Notes: generated from the sequence alone by a model not told the origin. A DNA stretch of 64,000 bases from Methanofollis tationis (GCF_013377755.1 NZ_JABXWR010000001.1:1809104-1873103), one strand, 5' to 3'. Positions 21,411 to 30,568 are shown, counted from the stretch's first letter. Numbers and translations are program-made.

Positions 21411-22568
21411 TTACATTGTTAATTCTTTCAGAAATGTGCGCACTGCCGGGGCGGCCATGATGCCAAATGACATAAGGATCTTCTTTTTTGTAAGGAGGCG
21501 GCGGACCAGGGCGTCGGGCCGGTCCATGTCACCGTAGCGGACGATCAGGTCGGTGATCTCAGGATCGGCCATTACGGCGATGAGGCGATCGACCTGTGCG
21601 GGTGCGATCTCCTGTCTGAACCGGAAAAATCTCGTTCCCTGTGTGAGCTCCCGGCCGAAATCCCCCTTCCAGCGCCGCTCGTAGTCGGCGAGCGCATTGT
21701 CAGAGAAGTCGCCCGACTCGCAGCAGGAGACGGCTACCGCTGCCGCGTGGCGCGCCGCGCGCACCCCGGTATAGACGCCCCCGCCCGAGGTGGGCTTTGC
21801 CATCCCGGCAGCGTCCCCGACGAAGAGGGTGCGGCGCCCGTAGGTCCGCGGCATCGTCCCCAGGGGGATGGTGCCGGTGACCAGGTGGGTGACGCTCGAG
21901 AGATAGGGGCGGGCAAACCGGCAGAAGTCATCGCGCACGTTCGCCGTACCGCACATCCCGACCCGCGCCCGCCCCTCCCCCGCCGGGATCACCCAGGCGA
22001 AGAACTGCGGGGCGGCGTTCGGGTGGATCTCGACGAGGTGGCTCTCCCGCTCCAGCGGCACCTCGGCCTGGATCCCTGAGAGATACACGGGCGCGCGGGC
22101 GATCCCGAGCATCCTGGCGACTCCGCTCCTCGGGCCGTCGGCGGCGATCACCAGCCGCGCCGCCACCTCCTGACGCCCGTTCACGCCCCTGGTGAGGAGT
22201 CGCCCCTCGCCTGCCCCGACCACGGCGGTCTTCATCCAGAACTCGGCCCCGGCCGCGGCCGCCGCCCTGACCATCTCTGCATCGAGGGCGGCGCGGTCGA
22301 CGACATACCCCTTTGTCACCCCGGCATCGAAGGAGAAGCCGGTCCCGGTGCTCGAGACGATGCGCGCACCCCGCACGCGGTTCAGGACCGAACGCTCCGA
22401 GACCCGGCACTCTGCAAAGGCATTCGCCGAGAGGAGACCGGCGCACTGGACCGGGAGACCGGGCGCCGCGTGCTCTTCAATGCAGAGGGTGGAGAGCCCT
22501 GCCCTGGCGCATGCTTCGGCCGCCGCGCTCCCTGCCGGTCCCGCCCCGACCACCGCAACGTCGTACAT
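21411..22568 (-). CDS. Geranylgeranyl reductase family FAD-dependent oxidoreductase
   Basis: 385-aa flavoprotein of the family that saturates the isoprenoid chains of archaeal lipids or reduces related prenyl groups. It begins with the FAD-binding VVGAGPAGSAAAEACARAG; QCAGLLS is the conserved motif after the first domain, and LFVGDAAGMAKPTSGGGVYTG is the second FAD motif. The exact substrate cannot be called, since methanogens carry several copies. The gene is monocistronic, divergent from pth2. Confidence 0.88.
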   Translation of the reverse strand: MYDVAVVGAGPAGSAAAEACARAGLSTLCIEEHAAPGLPVQCAGLLSANAFAECRVSERSVLNRVRGARIVSSTGTGFSFDAGVTKGYVVDRAALDAEMVRAAAAAGAEFWMKTAVVGAGEGRLLTRGVNGRQEVAARLVIAADGPRSGVARMLGIARAPVYLSGIQAEVPLERESHLVEIHPNAAPQFFAWVIPAGEGRARVGMCGTANVRDDFCRFARPYLSSVTHLVTGTIPLGTMPRTYGRRTLFVGDAAGMAKPTSGGGVYTGVRAARHAAAVAVSCCESGDFSDNALADYERRWKGDFGRELTQGTRFFRFRQEIAPAQVDRLIAVMADPEITDLIVRYGDMDRPDALVRRLLTKKKILMSFGIMAAPAVRTFLKELTM

Positions 22569-22651
22569 CTTCCCAGATATGATCTCGCCGTCCTACTTCA
22601 ATCTCCCGATGACTATCGGCTTCTTTGCCGCGCCGCACCAACAGGATAGGG

Positions 22652-23014
22652 ATGAGTGGAGAGCCCGAGTTTAAGTGGAAACAGTGCCTCGTGATCAGGA
22701 GCGACGTGAAGATGAGCTGTGGCAAGAAATGTGCGCAGGTGGCGCACGCCGCCATCGGGGCCTATGAGAACGCGGGGAAGGAGGCGAAGAAGGCGTGGCT
22801 TTCAGAGGGGCAGAAGAAAGTCGTGCTGAAGGCCGCCGGGGAACGGGCCCTTTTTGAACTGAAGACGGTGGCAGGGATGGCCGGCATCCCATGCACCCTG
22901 ATCCAGGACGCCGGCCTCACCGAGATCCCGCCGGGCACCGTCACGGCGGTCGGGCTCGGACCGGCACGGAGCGAAGAACTCGACCGGATCACCGGCGGAC
23001 TCCAGCTCCTATGA
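22652..23014 (+). CDS. pth2: Peptidyl-tRNA hydrolase 2
   Basis: Releases peptides from stalled peptidyl-tRNA. The 120-aa protein shows the family motif VIRSDVKMSCGKKCAQVAHA and later LIQDAGLTEIPPGT. ATG 22652 is chosen because GGATAGGG precedes it and relatives begin near FKWKQCLVIR; upstream ORF codons are not conserved-looking. Its TGA overlaps the ATG of truD (ATGA), so the two are coupled. Confidence 0.95.
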   Translation: MSGEPEFKWKQCLVIRSDVKMSCGKKCAQVAHAAIGAYENAGKEAKKAWLSEGQKKVVLKAAGERALFELKTVAGMAGIPCTLIQDAGLTEIPPGTVTAVGLGPARSEELDRITGGLQLL

Positions 23015-24282
23015 TCCCGACCCCCTACCCCCTTGAAGAGGCGCTCGGCATGGGGTGGTACATCACCGACACCCCGGGCACCGGCGGTGTGCTGCGGAAG
23101 AGCCCCGATGACTTTGCCGTCGAGGAGATCCCTCTGCAGGAACCCTCAGGGTGCGGGCCGTACCTGATCTGCCGCCTCCAAAAGCGGAACTGGGAGCACC
23201 AGCACGCCATGAAGACGATCGCCTCAGCCCTCGGCATCTCCCACCGGCGGATCGCATGGGCCGGCACCAAGGACAAAAACGCCGTCACCTCACAGTACAT
23301 CTCTATCTATGACGTGGAGGAGGAGGCGGTCGAGGGGCTCAGGATCAAGGATATCGTCCTCAAGCCGGTCGGCCGCAATCAGCACCCTCTCTCCCTCGGG
23401 TTGCTCGAGGGCAATCGGTTTGCGATCACGATCCGCGACTGCACTGCCGCCGACACCGCGGCGACCGTCGCCGCCTGCACCACTGCCGCTGCGGTCGGGT
23501 TTCCGAACTACTTCGGGCTCCAGCGCTTCGGGGTCGTCAGGCCGGTCACCCACCTTGTTGGCAGGCATATTTTGCAGGGCGACTATGAGTCGGCGGTGAT
23601 GACCTACGTCGCCCTCGCCTGCCCTGACGAGGACGAGGAGGTCAGGAGGATACGGACCGAGTATCGCGAGACTCTGGACGCAAAGGCAGCGATCGCCGCC
23701 CTCCCGCGCCACCTCGGCTTCGAGCGCTCGCTCCTCTCGCGTCTTGCCGAAGCGCCCGGCGACCATGCCGGTGCCCTGAAAAACCTCCCCCCAAAACTCC
23801 TCTCCATGTTCGTCTCGGCCTACCAGTCGTGGCTCTTTAACCGGGTGCTCTCGATGCGCCTTGCCGACGGTGCCGGGCTTGACGACCCTGTCCCGGGCGA
23901 CCGTCTCCTCTTTGAAAACGGCCGCGAAGACCTTGTCACGGAGACGAACCGGCGCCTCGTCTCGGTTCACCTCAGCCGTGGCCGCTGCGCGATCGCCGTT
24001 TTCATACCGGGATCCGAGGGCGCCCGCATCGAGGGAAAAAGCGATGAACGTATGGCAATGATCCTTGAAGAGGACGGGATCACCGCTCAAGACTTCAAAC
24101 GTGCGGCTGATTTTGTCGGCCTGCGGTATAACGGCGCGCTCCGACCGATCGCTGTAAAATCAGAGATACAATCGGGCGTAACGGATACGGACGTTAGCCT
24201 CGCCTTCACGCTCCCGCCAGGCCATTATGCGACGACCGTCTGTCGGGAGTTCATGAAGGCCGATCCGCGGGCGATGATCTAG
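23011..24282 (+). CDS. truD: tRNA pseudouridine(13) synthase
   Basis: Isomerises U13 of tRNA. The 423-aa protein has SPDDFAVEEIP, the catalytic Asp88 in WAGTKDKNAVTSQ, NYFGLQRFGV and SAYQSWLFN, all TruD marks, with the family's inserted domain in the middle. The ATG at 23011 overlaps the pth2 stop. The gene ends 4 bp inside the convergent sppA. Confidence 0.96.
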   Translation: MIPTPYPLEEALGMGWYITDTPGTGGVLRKSPDDFAVEEIPLQEPSGCGPYLICRLQKRNWEHQHAMKTIASALGISHRRIAWAGTKDKNAVTSQYISIYDVEEEAVEGLRIKDIVLKPVGRNQHPLSLGLLEGNRFAITIRDCTAADTAATVAACTTAAAVGFPNYFGLQRFGVVRPVTHLVGRHILQGDYESAVMTYVALACPDEDEEVRRIRTEYRETLDAKAAIAALPRHLGFERSLLSRLAEAPGDHAGALKNLPPKLLSMFVSAYQSWLFNRVLSMRLADGAGLDDPVPGDRLLFENGREDLVTETNRRLVSVHLSRGRCAIAVFIPGSEGARIEGKSDERMAMILEEDGITAQDFKRAADFVGLRYNGALRPIAVKSEIQSGVTDTDVSLAFTLPPGHYATTVCREFMKADPRAMI

Positions 24283-25064
24283 GACGAGGCGAGGGCCCTG
24301 GCACCCTCGATGGCGTCGAACAGGTTGCCCACCTCGTCGGCAAGCCCGATCGCGATCGCCTCCTCGCCCCTGATCAACCGGGCGTTGGCGATCTCTGAGC
24401 GTTCGACCGGGCGCTGAGCGATCACGTCGTTGATGAAGTCCTCGAAGCTGGCGTCCACGATCTCCTGCGCATATGCCCGCTCTCCATCGGTCAGGGGGCG
24501 GTATGGGGATGTCATGTCCTTCTGCTCCCCTGACTTCACCACCTCGACCTCCTTTCCCTCGTTTTTCATCCACTCACTCTCGTCCGTAAAGAGCCAGATC
24601 ACCCCGATGCTCCCGGTCATGGTGTCGCGCGAGAGGTAGATCCGGTCGGTGTGAGCGGCGATCAGGTAGGCGGCCGAGGCGGCGAGGTCGCCCATCGAGG
24701 CGACCACTGTTTTTCGCTCGCGGGCATATTCGAGGTCTCGGACGATCTCCTGCGCCGCTGCAGGGCTCCCCCCCGGGCTGTCGATCCTGAGGACGATCGC
24801 CTTAACCAGTGGATCGTCAGCGGCCTCCCTGACCTTGCGGCCCACGTACTCGCTCCCGACGTACGCTCCGTTCGAAAAGTCGCCGGTCAGGATCTCACCT
24901 TCCACCCTGACGACGGCGACATCGCTCCCGGTTCCGGGGGCAAAAAAGTACACTGCGGCGAGCGCTGCGATCAGGATGAGCGCGGCGACGCAGCCATAGA
25001 GCAGCTTCCTCTCAAGCCGCCGGCGCCTCTGTGCCCGCTCTATCCTCTCCAGCAGCCCTGCCAT
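24279..25064 (-). CDS. sppA: Signal peptide peptidase SppA (S49)
   Basis: Membrane-anchored serine protease of 261 aa thought to degrade cleaved signal peptides. A basic N-terminus (RIERAQRRRRLERK) leads into one membrane helix (about 21-43). The oligomer-forming RIDSPGGSPAA, the nucleophile Ser130 in GDLAASAAYLIA, and the dyad-lysine region KSGEQKD are present. It is 3 nt after the stop of the reductase gene upstream, so they may be cotranscribed. Confidence 0.92.
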   Translation of the reverse strand: MAGLLERIERAQRRRRLERKLLYGCVAALILIAALAAVYFFAPGTGSDVAVVRVEGEILTGDFSNGAYVGSEYVGRKVREAADDPLVKAIVLRIDSPGGSPAAAQEIVRDLEYARERKTVVASMGDLAASAAYLIAAHTDRIYLSRDTMTGSIGVIWLFTDESEWMKNEGKEVEVVKSGEQKDMTSPYRPLTDGERAYAQEIVDASFEDFINDVIAQRPVERSEIANARLIRGEEAIAIGLADEVGNLFDAIEGARALASS

Positions 25065-25067
25065 TCT

Positions 25068-25751
25068 TCACTCCCCGTAACAGACGGCGTATTCTGTCAC
25101 CAGATTGTCTCCGCAGAGATAGTGGCGCAGGAGCGTCAGGCGGATCATCTCATCCTCGGAATCGATGTGCATCCCGCCGACGAGTGAGGGGGTGTCCTCA
25201 CCTCCGACGATGAAGGGGAGGTGAATGAGACGTATCTCGTCGACGAGGCCGTGCTTGAGCATGTGCCAGTTGAGGGTCGGTCCGCCCTCGATCATCATCT
25301 TCTCGACGCCGTATTCTTCCCTGAGGATTTTCATCAGGGCAGGCAGGTCGACGCGCTCTTTCCCGCAGACCACGACGTCCGCGCCCTTTGCACGGATGGC
25401 CTCGACGCGCTCCCGGGGGGCGCGTTCTGACACGGCGATCACGGTCGGCGCGTCCGGCCCGAGCACGTTGGCGTGCAGCGGGATCTCGGCCATGCTCGAG
25501 GGGATGACGCGGAGCGGGCTTTTGCCGGGGACGAGCCGGACGGTGAGAAACGAGTTGTCGATTGAGATGGTGGTGGACCCGACCATGATGGCGTCACACT
25601 CTGCCCGGGTCTTGTGGAGGAGGATCTCGGTCTCATGCGCCATATGTTTCATGAGAATCTTGCTGGATGCCCCCCGTTTCAGGGTGAGTTTCCCGTCGAC
25701 GGTGATCTCCGACATCATCAGCACATGTGGCCGTATTGATGGATCTGACAT
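25068..25751 (-). CDS. Diaminohydroxyribosylaminopyrimidine-phosphate reductase (archaeal riboflavin/F420 pathway)
   Basis: RibD C-terminal-like reductase that acts on 2,5-diamino-6-ribosylamino-pyrimidinone 5'-phosphate, an early step toward riboflavin and deazaflavin cofactors. Marks are MMSEITVDGKLTL, MVGSTTISIDN and the nucleotide-binding MMIEGGPTLNWHML. Length is 227 aa with ATG 25751; an ATG at 25763 adds four residues. A TTTAAATT promoter element lies just upstream. It converges with nothing and is divergent from the CDP-alcohol transferase gene. Confidence 0.9.
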   Translation of the reverse strand: MSDPSIRPHVLMMSEITVDGKLTLKRGASSKILMKHMAHETEILLHKTRAECDAIMVGSTTISIDNSFLTVRLVPGKSPLRVIPSSMAEIPLHANVLGPDAPTVIAVSERAPRERVEAIRAKGADVVVCGKERVDLPALMKILREEYGVEKMMIEGGPTLNWHMLKHGLVDEIRLIHLPFIVGGEDTPSLVGGMHIDSEDEMIRLTLLRHYLCGDNLVTEYAVCYGE

Positions 25752-25853
25752 AGTCCCAGTCATACATTATCCCGGGAATTTAAAATGGGAACGGTGTCGG
25801 GTCTGGGTGGGCAAAGCAATCCTTAATGCCGTTGGGCGTTCCTTGATTATGGT

Positions 25854-26486
25854 ATGAATATTACGGCGCTGAGGCCGAGGCTCATCTCGAAACTCGAGCC
25901 TGTTGCAAATTTTTTTGTCAGGGCAGGCTTCAGTCCCAACCAGATCTCCTATCTCTCCCTCTTTTTCGGGGTGCTCTGCGCCCTCGCCTTTGCTGAGCGC
26001 TATTTTCTTGCGGGCGCGTTTCTTCTCCTGTTTTCGGCCGTCCTCGACCTGGTGGACGGGACGGTGGCCCGGAAGAAGTGCTGCCAGACACAGTTCGGGG
26101 CGGTGATCGACTGGGTCTTTGACAAGTACGTCGACGCCCTTGCCCTCCTCGGCGTGGGGCTCTCGGGGGTGGCGATTGTCAGCGGGTTTGCGCCCCTGCC
26201 CCCGGCGGCAGACTGGGCCGTCGTCGCCGTCGCCATCTTCGGCTCGATGATGAACACCTTCATCAAACCGGTGGTCTATGCTGAGGTCGGCTTTTCCGAC
26301 CGCGTCGGCGGGAAGATCCACGATCCCCTCGAGGGGGTCGGCTTTTTCGGCCGCCCCGAAACCCTGATCGTGCTGATCCTGGGGGCCGCGACCGGGTATG
26401 CAGGCGTTGCCGTGATCATCATCGCTGTCTGTTCAAACCTCTCGGCGATCCAGCGGATCATCTATCTTTCGCGATCGCTCTCCTGA
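25854..26486 (+). CDS. CDP-alcohol phosphatidyltransferase (archaetidylinositol-phosphate synthase-like)
   Basis: Integral membrane enzyme of 210 aa that joins a polar head group to CDP-archaeol. The full catalytic signature is present: DLVDGTVAR, then G and the spaced aspartates in FGAVIDWVFDKYVD. The archaetidylinositol-phosphate synthase assignment is by resemblance; archaetidylserine synthase is the alternative. Its last 29 bp overlap the end of the archaeosortase gene on the other strand. Confidence 0.85.
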   Translation: MNITALRPRLISKLEPVANFFVRAGFSPNQISYLSLFFGVLCALAFAERYFLAGAFLLLFSAVLDLVDGTVARKKCCQTQFGAVIDWVFDKYVDALALLGVGLSGVAIVSGFAPLPPAADWAVVAVAIFGSMMNTFIKPVVYAEVGFSDRVGGKIHDPLEGVGFFGRPETLIVLILGAATGYAGVAVIIIAVCSNLSAIQRIIYLSRSLS

Positions 26487-27264
26487 ACTCGTCCCGGTAG
26501 GTCTGGTAGAGTGCGTCGACCATTTTTCCAAGGTCTGGGATGACCAGGAAGAGGAGATATGCGATGACCACGAGGGCGACGAGAGCCCCGAGTTCGCAGA
26601 GCACGTTGTGGGCCCAGAAGAAACTCTCGTAGCCGTATTCGCCGTTGCTTGCGATCTCCGGGAGGAACTGGTACCACTGGCCGGTGTATGCGAGGATCAC
26701 GTACACGTTCCTGAAGATGTTGAGGACATAGATCACCGGCACGATGAGGAGGAAGGCGAGGACCTTCTGTCGCAGGTCGGTCGGCACGGCGGCCGCAACG
26801 CCGAGCATGATCGCCATGCTCTGGATGCCGGTGCAGGCGAGGATGATCTCTATCCGAAAGCCGTTTCTCGCAAACATGTTCCAGTCGACCATGGCGTAGT
26901 TCACGCCGAGGACGGCGAGCCACCACCCGATCTGCCCGACGACGACACCGATCAGCCAGTCGCCGAGGACCGTGTAGCCGAAGGGGATGTATATGAGGGA
27001 GGCCACCGCCGCCGCTCTGGTGAGGTACAGGACATTTCTGTCACCTGCACGGAGGCGTTTCGCCGTAACCCAGACGAAGGGAACGGAGAGGAGGGCGAGG
27101 GTGGGGTAGAAGAAATTGTTGACCGAGAAGTAGTGCGGCAGTTCGGCGAAGAGATAGAGAGCCATGCAAGCCCACCCCGCAGTGCCGGCGAGGGCGCGGT
27201 GCCGCCACGGGAGGAGAAAGGCGACGAATGAGGCGAGCGCTGCGAAGATGAAAAATTCTTCCAT
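26458..27264 (-). CDS. artA: Archaeosortase A
   Basis: Membrane protease/transpeptidase that processes proteins with a C-terminal PGF-CTERM tail and links them to lipid. About eight transmembrane helices. The catalytic triad is in ILACTGIQSMA (Cys144), NIFRNVYVIL (Arg185) and FFWAHNVLCELGA (His219). ATG 27264 gives 268 aa; a longer ORF adds unlikely residues. The tail-to-tail overlap with a lipid head-group enzyme is notable because haloarchaeal ArtA substrates need phosphatidylserine-type enzymes for anchoring. No PGF-CTERM substrate was seen in this window. Confidence 0.93.
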   Translation of the reverse strand: MEEFFIFAALASFVAFLLPWRHRALAGTAGWACMALYLFAELPHYFSVNNFFYPTLALLSVPFVWVTAKRLRAGDRNVLYLTRAAAVASLIYIPFGYTVLGDWLIGVVVGQIGWWLAVLGVNYAMVDWNMFARNGFRIEIILACTGIQSMAIMLGVAAAVPTDLRQKVLAFLLIVPVIYVLNIFRNVYVILAYTGQWYQFLPEIASNGEYGYESFFWAHNVLCELGALVALVVIAYLLFLVIPDLGKMVDALYQTYRDEFRRAIAKDR

Positions 27265-27391
27265 CACATAAGTACTCTTCCGCCTCGGGTAAAAAGCGTT
27301 CTCACCATGGCATAATCCATAAATCCAGAAGATCTGCTGATATTGTCTGTGATACAAGGCTTAATCTTGCATGCATACCAACGCATAACAG

Positions 27392-27706
27392 ATGATGTTC
27401 TGTCCACAATGCAACAGTCTGATGATCTCGTCGGGAGGGCAGTTGAAGTGCCGCAGGTGCGGTTGCATTCAGGCGATCGAGAAGGAGGAGGATCTCAGGA
27501 TCACCACGACCATCACGCCCAAGGAGATCACCATTGTCGATGACGACGACAAGGTGAACACGCTCCCGACGATCACGGTCAGGTGCCCCAAATGCGAGAA
27601 CAACCTTGCCTTCTGGTGGCTCAGGCAGTTGCGGAGCGCCGATGAGTCTGAGGTACGGTTTTTCAGGTGCACCGTGTGCGGGCACACCTGGCGCGAATAC
27701 GATTAA
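27392..27706 (+). CDS. tfs: Transcription factor S (TFIIS/RPA12-like)
   Basis: Stimulates RNA cleavage by archaeal RNA polymerase when it stalls. The 104-aa protein has an N-terminal zinc ribbon (CPQCNSLM, CRRCG) and a C-terminal one (CPKCENN, CTVCGHTWREYD) with the acidic catalytic pair in RSADESEVRFFRC. ATG 27392 and ATG 27395 are both possible. A hairpin and T-run follow the stop. Confidence 0.95.
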   Translation: MMFCPQCNSLMISSGGQLKCRRCGCIQAIEKEEDLRITTTITPKEITIVDDDDKVNTLPTITVRCPKCENNLAFWWLRQLRSADESEVRFFRCTVCGHTWREYD

Positions 27707-27724
27707 GAGCCAGATACTTTTTTA

Positions 27725-27761
27725 CGGGAGGGGGAGTCGGGGCCTGCTCCCGGCGTTTTTT
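27725..27761 (+). terminator. Hairpin plus T-run after tfs
   Basis: CGGGAG (27725-27730) pairs with CTCCCG (27747-27752), followed by TTTTTT at 27756-27761. An earlier T-run directly follows the stop codon. Either could end tfs transcription. Confidence 0.45.
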
Positions 27762-28213
27762 GGGTTCTTCGCATGTGCGTGTGGACATCCCTGACATTTT
27801 CACCCGGCGCCGTTCTGGTGAGGGGAGAGGAGGAGAAAGGGTTCTTCGCTCTTCTGTGTGGGTGGTCAGGACACCTTCGTCTAACGGCTCCCCGGACAGA
27901 TCTGGATGGGGTGTATGATCATGCACGACAGGCTGTGAAGATGTGGGGAGCGTTTCTGGATGTTCTCTGGGCTTTTCCGGACTGTCTCACGCTCCAAGGC
28001 GCGAAGGTAAAGACGTGAAGGTGCAAGGATAGAATCTGGCCCCCTCTTTCATCGCGTGAGGAGATACCTGCCGGTGCCGGAAGTTACTCGCATAAAACCG
28101 CGAAGACCCGGAAAAAATCATGTACGCCGTATACTGGTAGGGCGGGATCAGGCTGAGCGTGTCCGGGTGGATGGGGCACAAAGAACCAGAAAAAATGTGT
28201 GTGCGGGATCTTT
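27762..28213. other. Spacer with no gene recognised
   Basis: No convincing coding frame on either strand. The short ORFs here are Arg/Pro-rich and lack ribosome-binding sites. It lies between the ends of tfs and the acetyl-CoA synthetase gene. Segments rich in GCGAAG (near 27998 and 28088) resemble the CTTCGCG-rich segment in the spacer after hisD (near 49269). They may be a dispersed intergenic repeat, but similarity is weak. Confidence 0.4.
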
Positions 28214-30277
28214 TCAGGGCAGCCCGATCGACTTCGCCCGGCAGCGCTGCCAGACGACGCGCCCGACCACCTTGAAGGTCTGTTCGAGTTCGTCGAAGTT
28301 CGGGATGTGGTGCTCCTTGAGGAGCTTGATCCCGGCGTCCATCGATTCGCCGCCCAGGAAGGTGCCGATCACCGGGTTGGGGGTCTTCTCGGTGAACTTG
28401 ATCACCTGTTTTGCAAGCCCTTCCGAGGTGAGCACCAGATTCGGGAATCCGACGACAAAGGCAATGTCCCAGAGGTCGGAGTGGCGTGCGAGCACCTCGA
28501 AGACCTGCTCGAAACGCTTCTCCGAGGCGTCGCCCAGGAGGTCGAGCGGGTTGCCGTGGCTCCAGTAGTCAGGGAGGAACTCGTTGAGTTCGTCCATGAT
28601 CTCGGCCGGAAGGTCGATGAGCTGGATGCCATACATGTCGGCGTAATCTGAGGAGAGCACGGCAAACCCGCCGGCGTTGGTGACCACGATCGCCCTGCGG
28701 CCCTTCAGGTAACCGCTCGGCGCCGCCAGGAGTTCGGCGGCCTCGAATGCACCCCTGAGGGCACGCACCGGGATCACGCCTGACCGGCGGAAGGCCTCCA
28801 TATACACCTCGTATGAGCCGGAAAGCGAGCCCGTATGGGAGGACGCCGCCTGCTGGCCTTTCTGGGAGGAGCCCGACTTGATTGCAACGACCGGTTTTTT
28901 CCTGGCGACCTCGGAGACGACCTCCATGAACTCCCGGCCATCGGTGAGCTGCTCGACATACAGGATCACCGCTTTGGTGTTCTTGTCCTGCTCAACGAAC
29001 CGGAGGTAGTCCAGGAAGTCGAGATCTGACTGGTTGCCGACGGAGAAGACCGCCGAAAAACCGATGTCCTGAGTGAGGCTCCAGTCCACGACGGTGTTGA
29101 TGATCGCTCCGCTCTGGGAGATAAAGGCGATGTTGCCGGGGTTCGGGGACTGGTGGACATAGGTGGTGTCGAGGCCGCGGGGCGGGACGATCAGGCCGAG
29201 GCAGTTGGGGCCGACGATCCTGATATTGTAACTCCGGGCGATCTCGAGCATCCGGTCTTCGAGCACCTTCCCTTCAGGCCCGGTCTCCTTGAAGCCTGCC
29301 GTGATGACCACGACCAGCGGGATCCCCTTCTCGCCGCACTCCTGCATCACCTTTGGCACATGAACGGCCGGCACGGTGATCACGGCAAGATCGACCGGGT
29401 TTGGAATGGCGGTGACGGTCGGGTACGACTTGAGCCCCTGCACCTCAGTGCGCTTGTTGTTCACCGGATAGATCTGGCCGGGGAAGTGGAGGAGGTTGTG
29501 CAGGACGGCATACCCCATCTTTTTCTGGTCGGAGGAGGCACCAATGACGGCAACCGATCTGGGGGTAAAGTATTCGGGCGGAACCAGTTTCCGTTGTTTC
29601 CTGCCGACCGGGCGATAGTCGTCGTCCACGATGATCCTGGCGTCCACCGCACAGGCACCGCTCTCGTACAGCCTGAGTGGGTTGATGTCGAACTCCATCA
29701 CATTCGGGTTCTCCTCGAAGAACCGGGCGACGCCGGTGATGATCGCGATCAGGCTCTCCTCGTCCCTGGGCTTCATGCCGCGGTAGCCGCTGATCAGGGG
29801 GTAGGCGTTGATCTCCTTTACCATTGTCCTGATCTCTGATTCATGGACCGGGAGGATACGCAGGGTGACGTCCTTCATCAGCTCGACCAGGGTTCCGCCC
29901 ATGCCGAAGGTGATCACCTTGCCAAAGGCCGGATCTGTCTTTCCGCCCAGGATGAGTTCGAGACCGGGTTTTGCCATCTCCTCGACGATGACGCCGTGGA
30001 TATCCGCGTCCGGGTTGTACTCCTTTGCCGACGCGACGATCCCGTTAAACGCTTTTTTTGCTTCTTCCGCGCCAGAAATGCCTACTATCACTCCGCCCGC
30101 ATCGCTTTTATGCACGATCTGGGGGGAGATGATCTTCATCACGACAGGATAGCCGATCTCTGATGCCGCCTCTGCGGCTTCATCAGCACCCGTGACAATC
30201 TGGAATGCGGGGGTTGGAACGCCGTACTTCTGAAAGAGTTCATACCCCTCAGCCTCACTCAACATTCTTTTTGCCAT
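28214..30277 (-). CDS. acd: Acetate-CoA ligase (ADP-forming), fused beta-alpha subunits
   Basis: Interconverts acetyl-CoA + ADP + phosphate with acetate + ATP + CoA. The 687-aa chain has an ATP-grasp (beta) domain first (about 1-225; SPQIVHKSDAGGV, VEEMAKPGLELILG, EFDINPLRL) and then the CoA-binding and ligase (alpha) domains (about 235-687; PRSVAVIGAS, GPNCLGL, ISQSGAI). The phosphorylated catalytic His is in QAASSHTGSLSGS. ATG 30277 has GAGG upstream. It is divergent from the AMP-forming enzyme gene across 465 bp. The precise acyl substrate is not certain. Confidence 0.93.
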   Translation of the reverse strand: MAKRMLSEAEGYELFQKYGVPTPAFQIVTGADEAAEAASEIGYPVVMKIISPQIVHKSDAGGVIVGISGAEEAKKAFNGIVASAKEYNPDADIHGVIVEEMAKPGLELILGGKTDPAFGKVITFGMGGTLVELMKDVTLRILPVHESEIRTMVKEINAYPLISGYRGMKPRDEESLIAIITGVARFFEENPNVMEFDINPLRLYESGACAVDARIIVDDDYRPVGRKQRKLVPPEYFTPRSVAVIGASSDQKKMGYAVLHNLLHFPGQIYPVNNKRTEVQGLKSYPTVTAIPNPVDLAVITVPAVHVPKVMQECGEKGIPLVVVITAGFKETGPEGKVLEDRMLEIARSYNIRIVGPNCLGLIVPPRGLDTTYVHQSPNPGNIAFISQSGAIINTVVDWSLTQDIGFSAVFSVGNQSDLDFLDYLRFVEQDKNTKAVILYVEQLTDGREFMEVVSEVARKKPVVAIKSGSSQKGQQAASSHTGSLSGSYEVYMEAFRRSGVIPVRALRGAFEAAELLAAPSGYLKGRRAIVVTNAGGFAVLSSDYADMYGIQLIDLPAEIMDELNEFLPDYWSHGNPLDLLGDASEKRFEQVFEVLARHSDLWDIAFVVGFPNLVLTSEGLAKQVIKFTEKTPNPVIGTFLGGESMDAGIKLLKEHHIPNFDELEQTFKVVGRVVWQRCRAKSIGLP

Positions 30278-30325
30278 GGAATTTCCTCACAGATACTGGT
30301 AACATCGTTGAACCGCAGCGATTTT

Positions 30326-30362
30326 CCTGATAGTTATGGATGCACAATGCGGGGTTATCAGG
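30326..30362. promoter_or_regulatory. Inverted repeat upstream of the ADP-forming synthetase
   Basis: CCTGATA (30326-30332) and TATCAGG (30356-30362) form a perfect inverted repeat with half-site spacing of 30 bp, about three helical turns. It lies 49 nt before the start codon of the minus-strand gene. It could be an operator or a leader hairpin. Confidence 0.35.
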
Positions 30363-30539
30363 AATAGGCGGTGCCAGGTCCGATAATTCTTGTACATGCG
30401 GAGATGTGAAAGATTATAGGATTATGATCATAGTCTCAAAGTCATTCTTTAAGTGTTTTTTGAATTTGTTGAACTTGATGTCGGCAATCGCCGAACCTTT
30501 CTCCCTTGCCCCGCTGCTTTTTCAGGGATGGTGTCTGAT
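30363..30539. other. AT-rich spacer, possible small RNA or promoter region
   Basis: No supported protein gene. A 70-codon frame (30340-30552) runs into the terminator hairpin and lacks a ribosome-binding site. CTATAATC on the minus strand near 30411-30418 may be the TATA box of the ADP-forming synthetase gene. A TCGGC/GCCGA hairpin is at about 30481-30494. Because a terminator-like hairpin follows on the plus strand with no gene before it, a small transcript is possible. Confidence 0.3.
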
Positions 30540-30568
30540 AAAAGAGGATTAAAATCCTCTTTTTTAAA
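30540..30568 (+). terminator. Perfect 11-bp hairpin with T-run, no gene before it
   Basis: AAAAGAGGATT and AATCCTCTTTT are separated by 2 nt and run into further Ts. This is the clearest intrinsic-terminator shape in the window. It may end a small RNA or insulate the acs promoter. Confidence 0.5.

Noticed and set aside
27663-27926. 87-codon minus-strand frame after tfs
   Set aside because: It overlaps the tfs end, is Arg/Pro-rich and has no ribosome-binding site.
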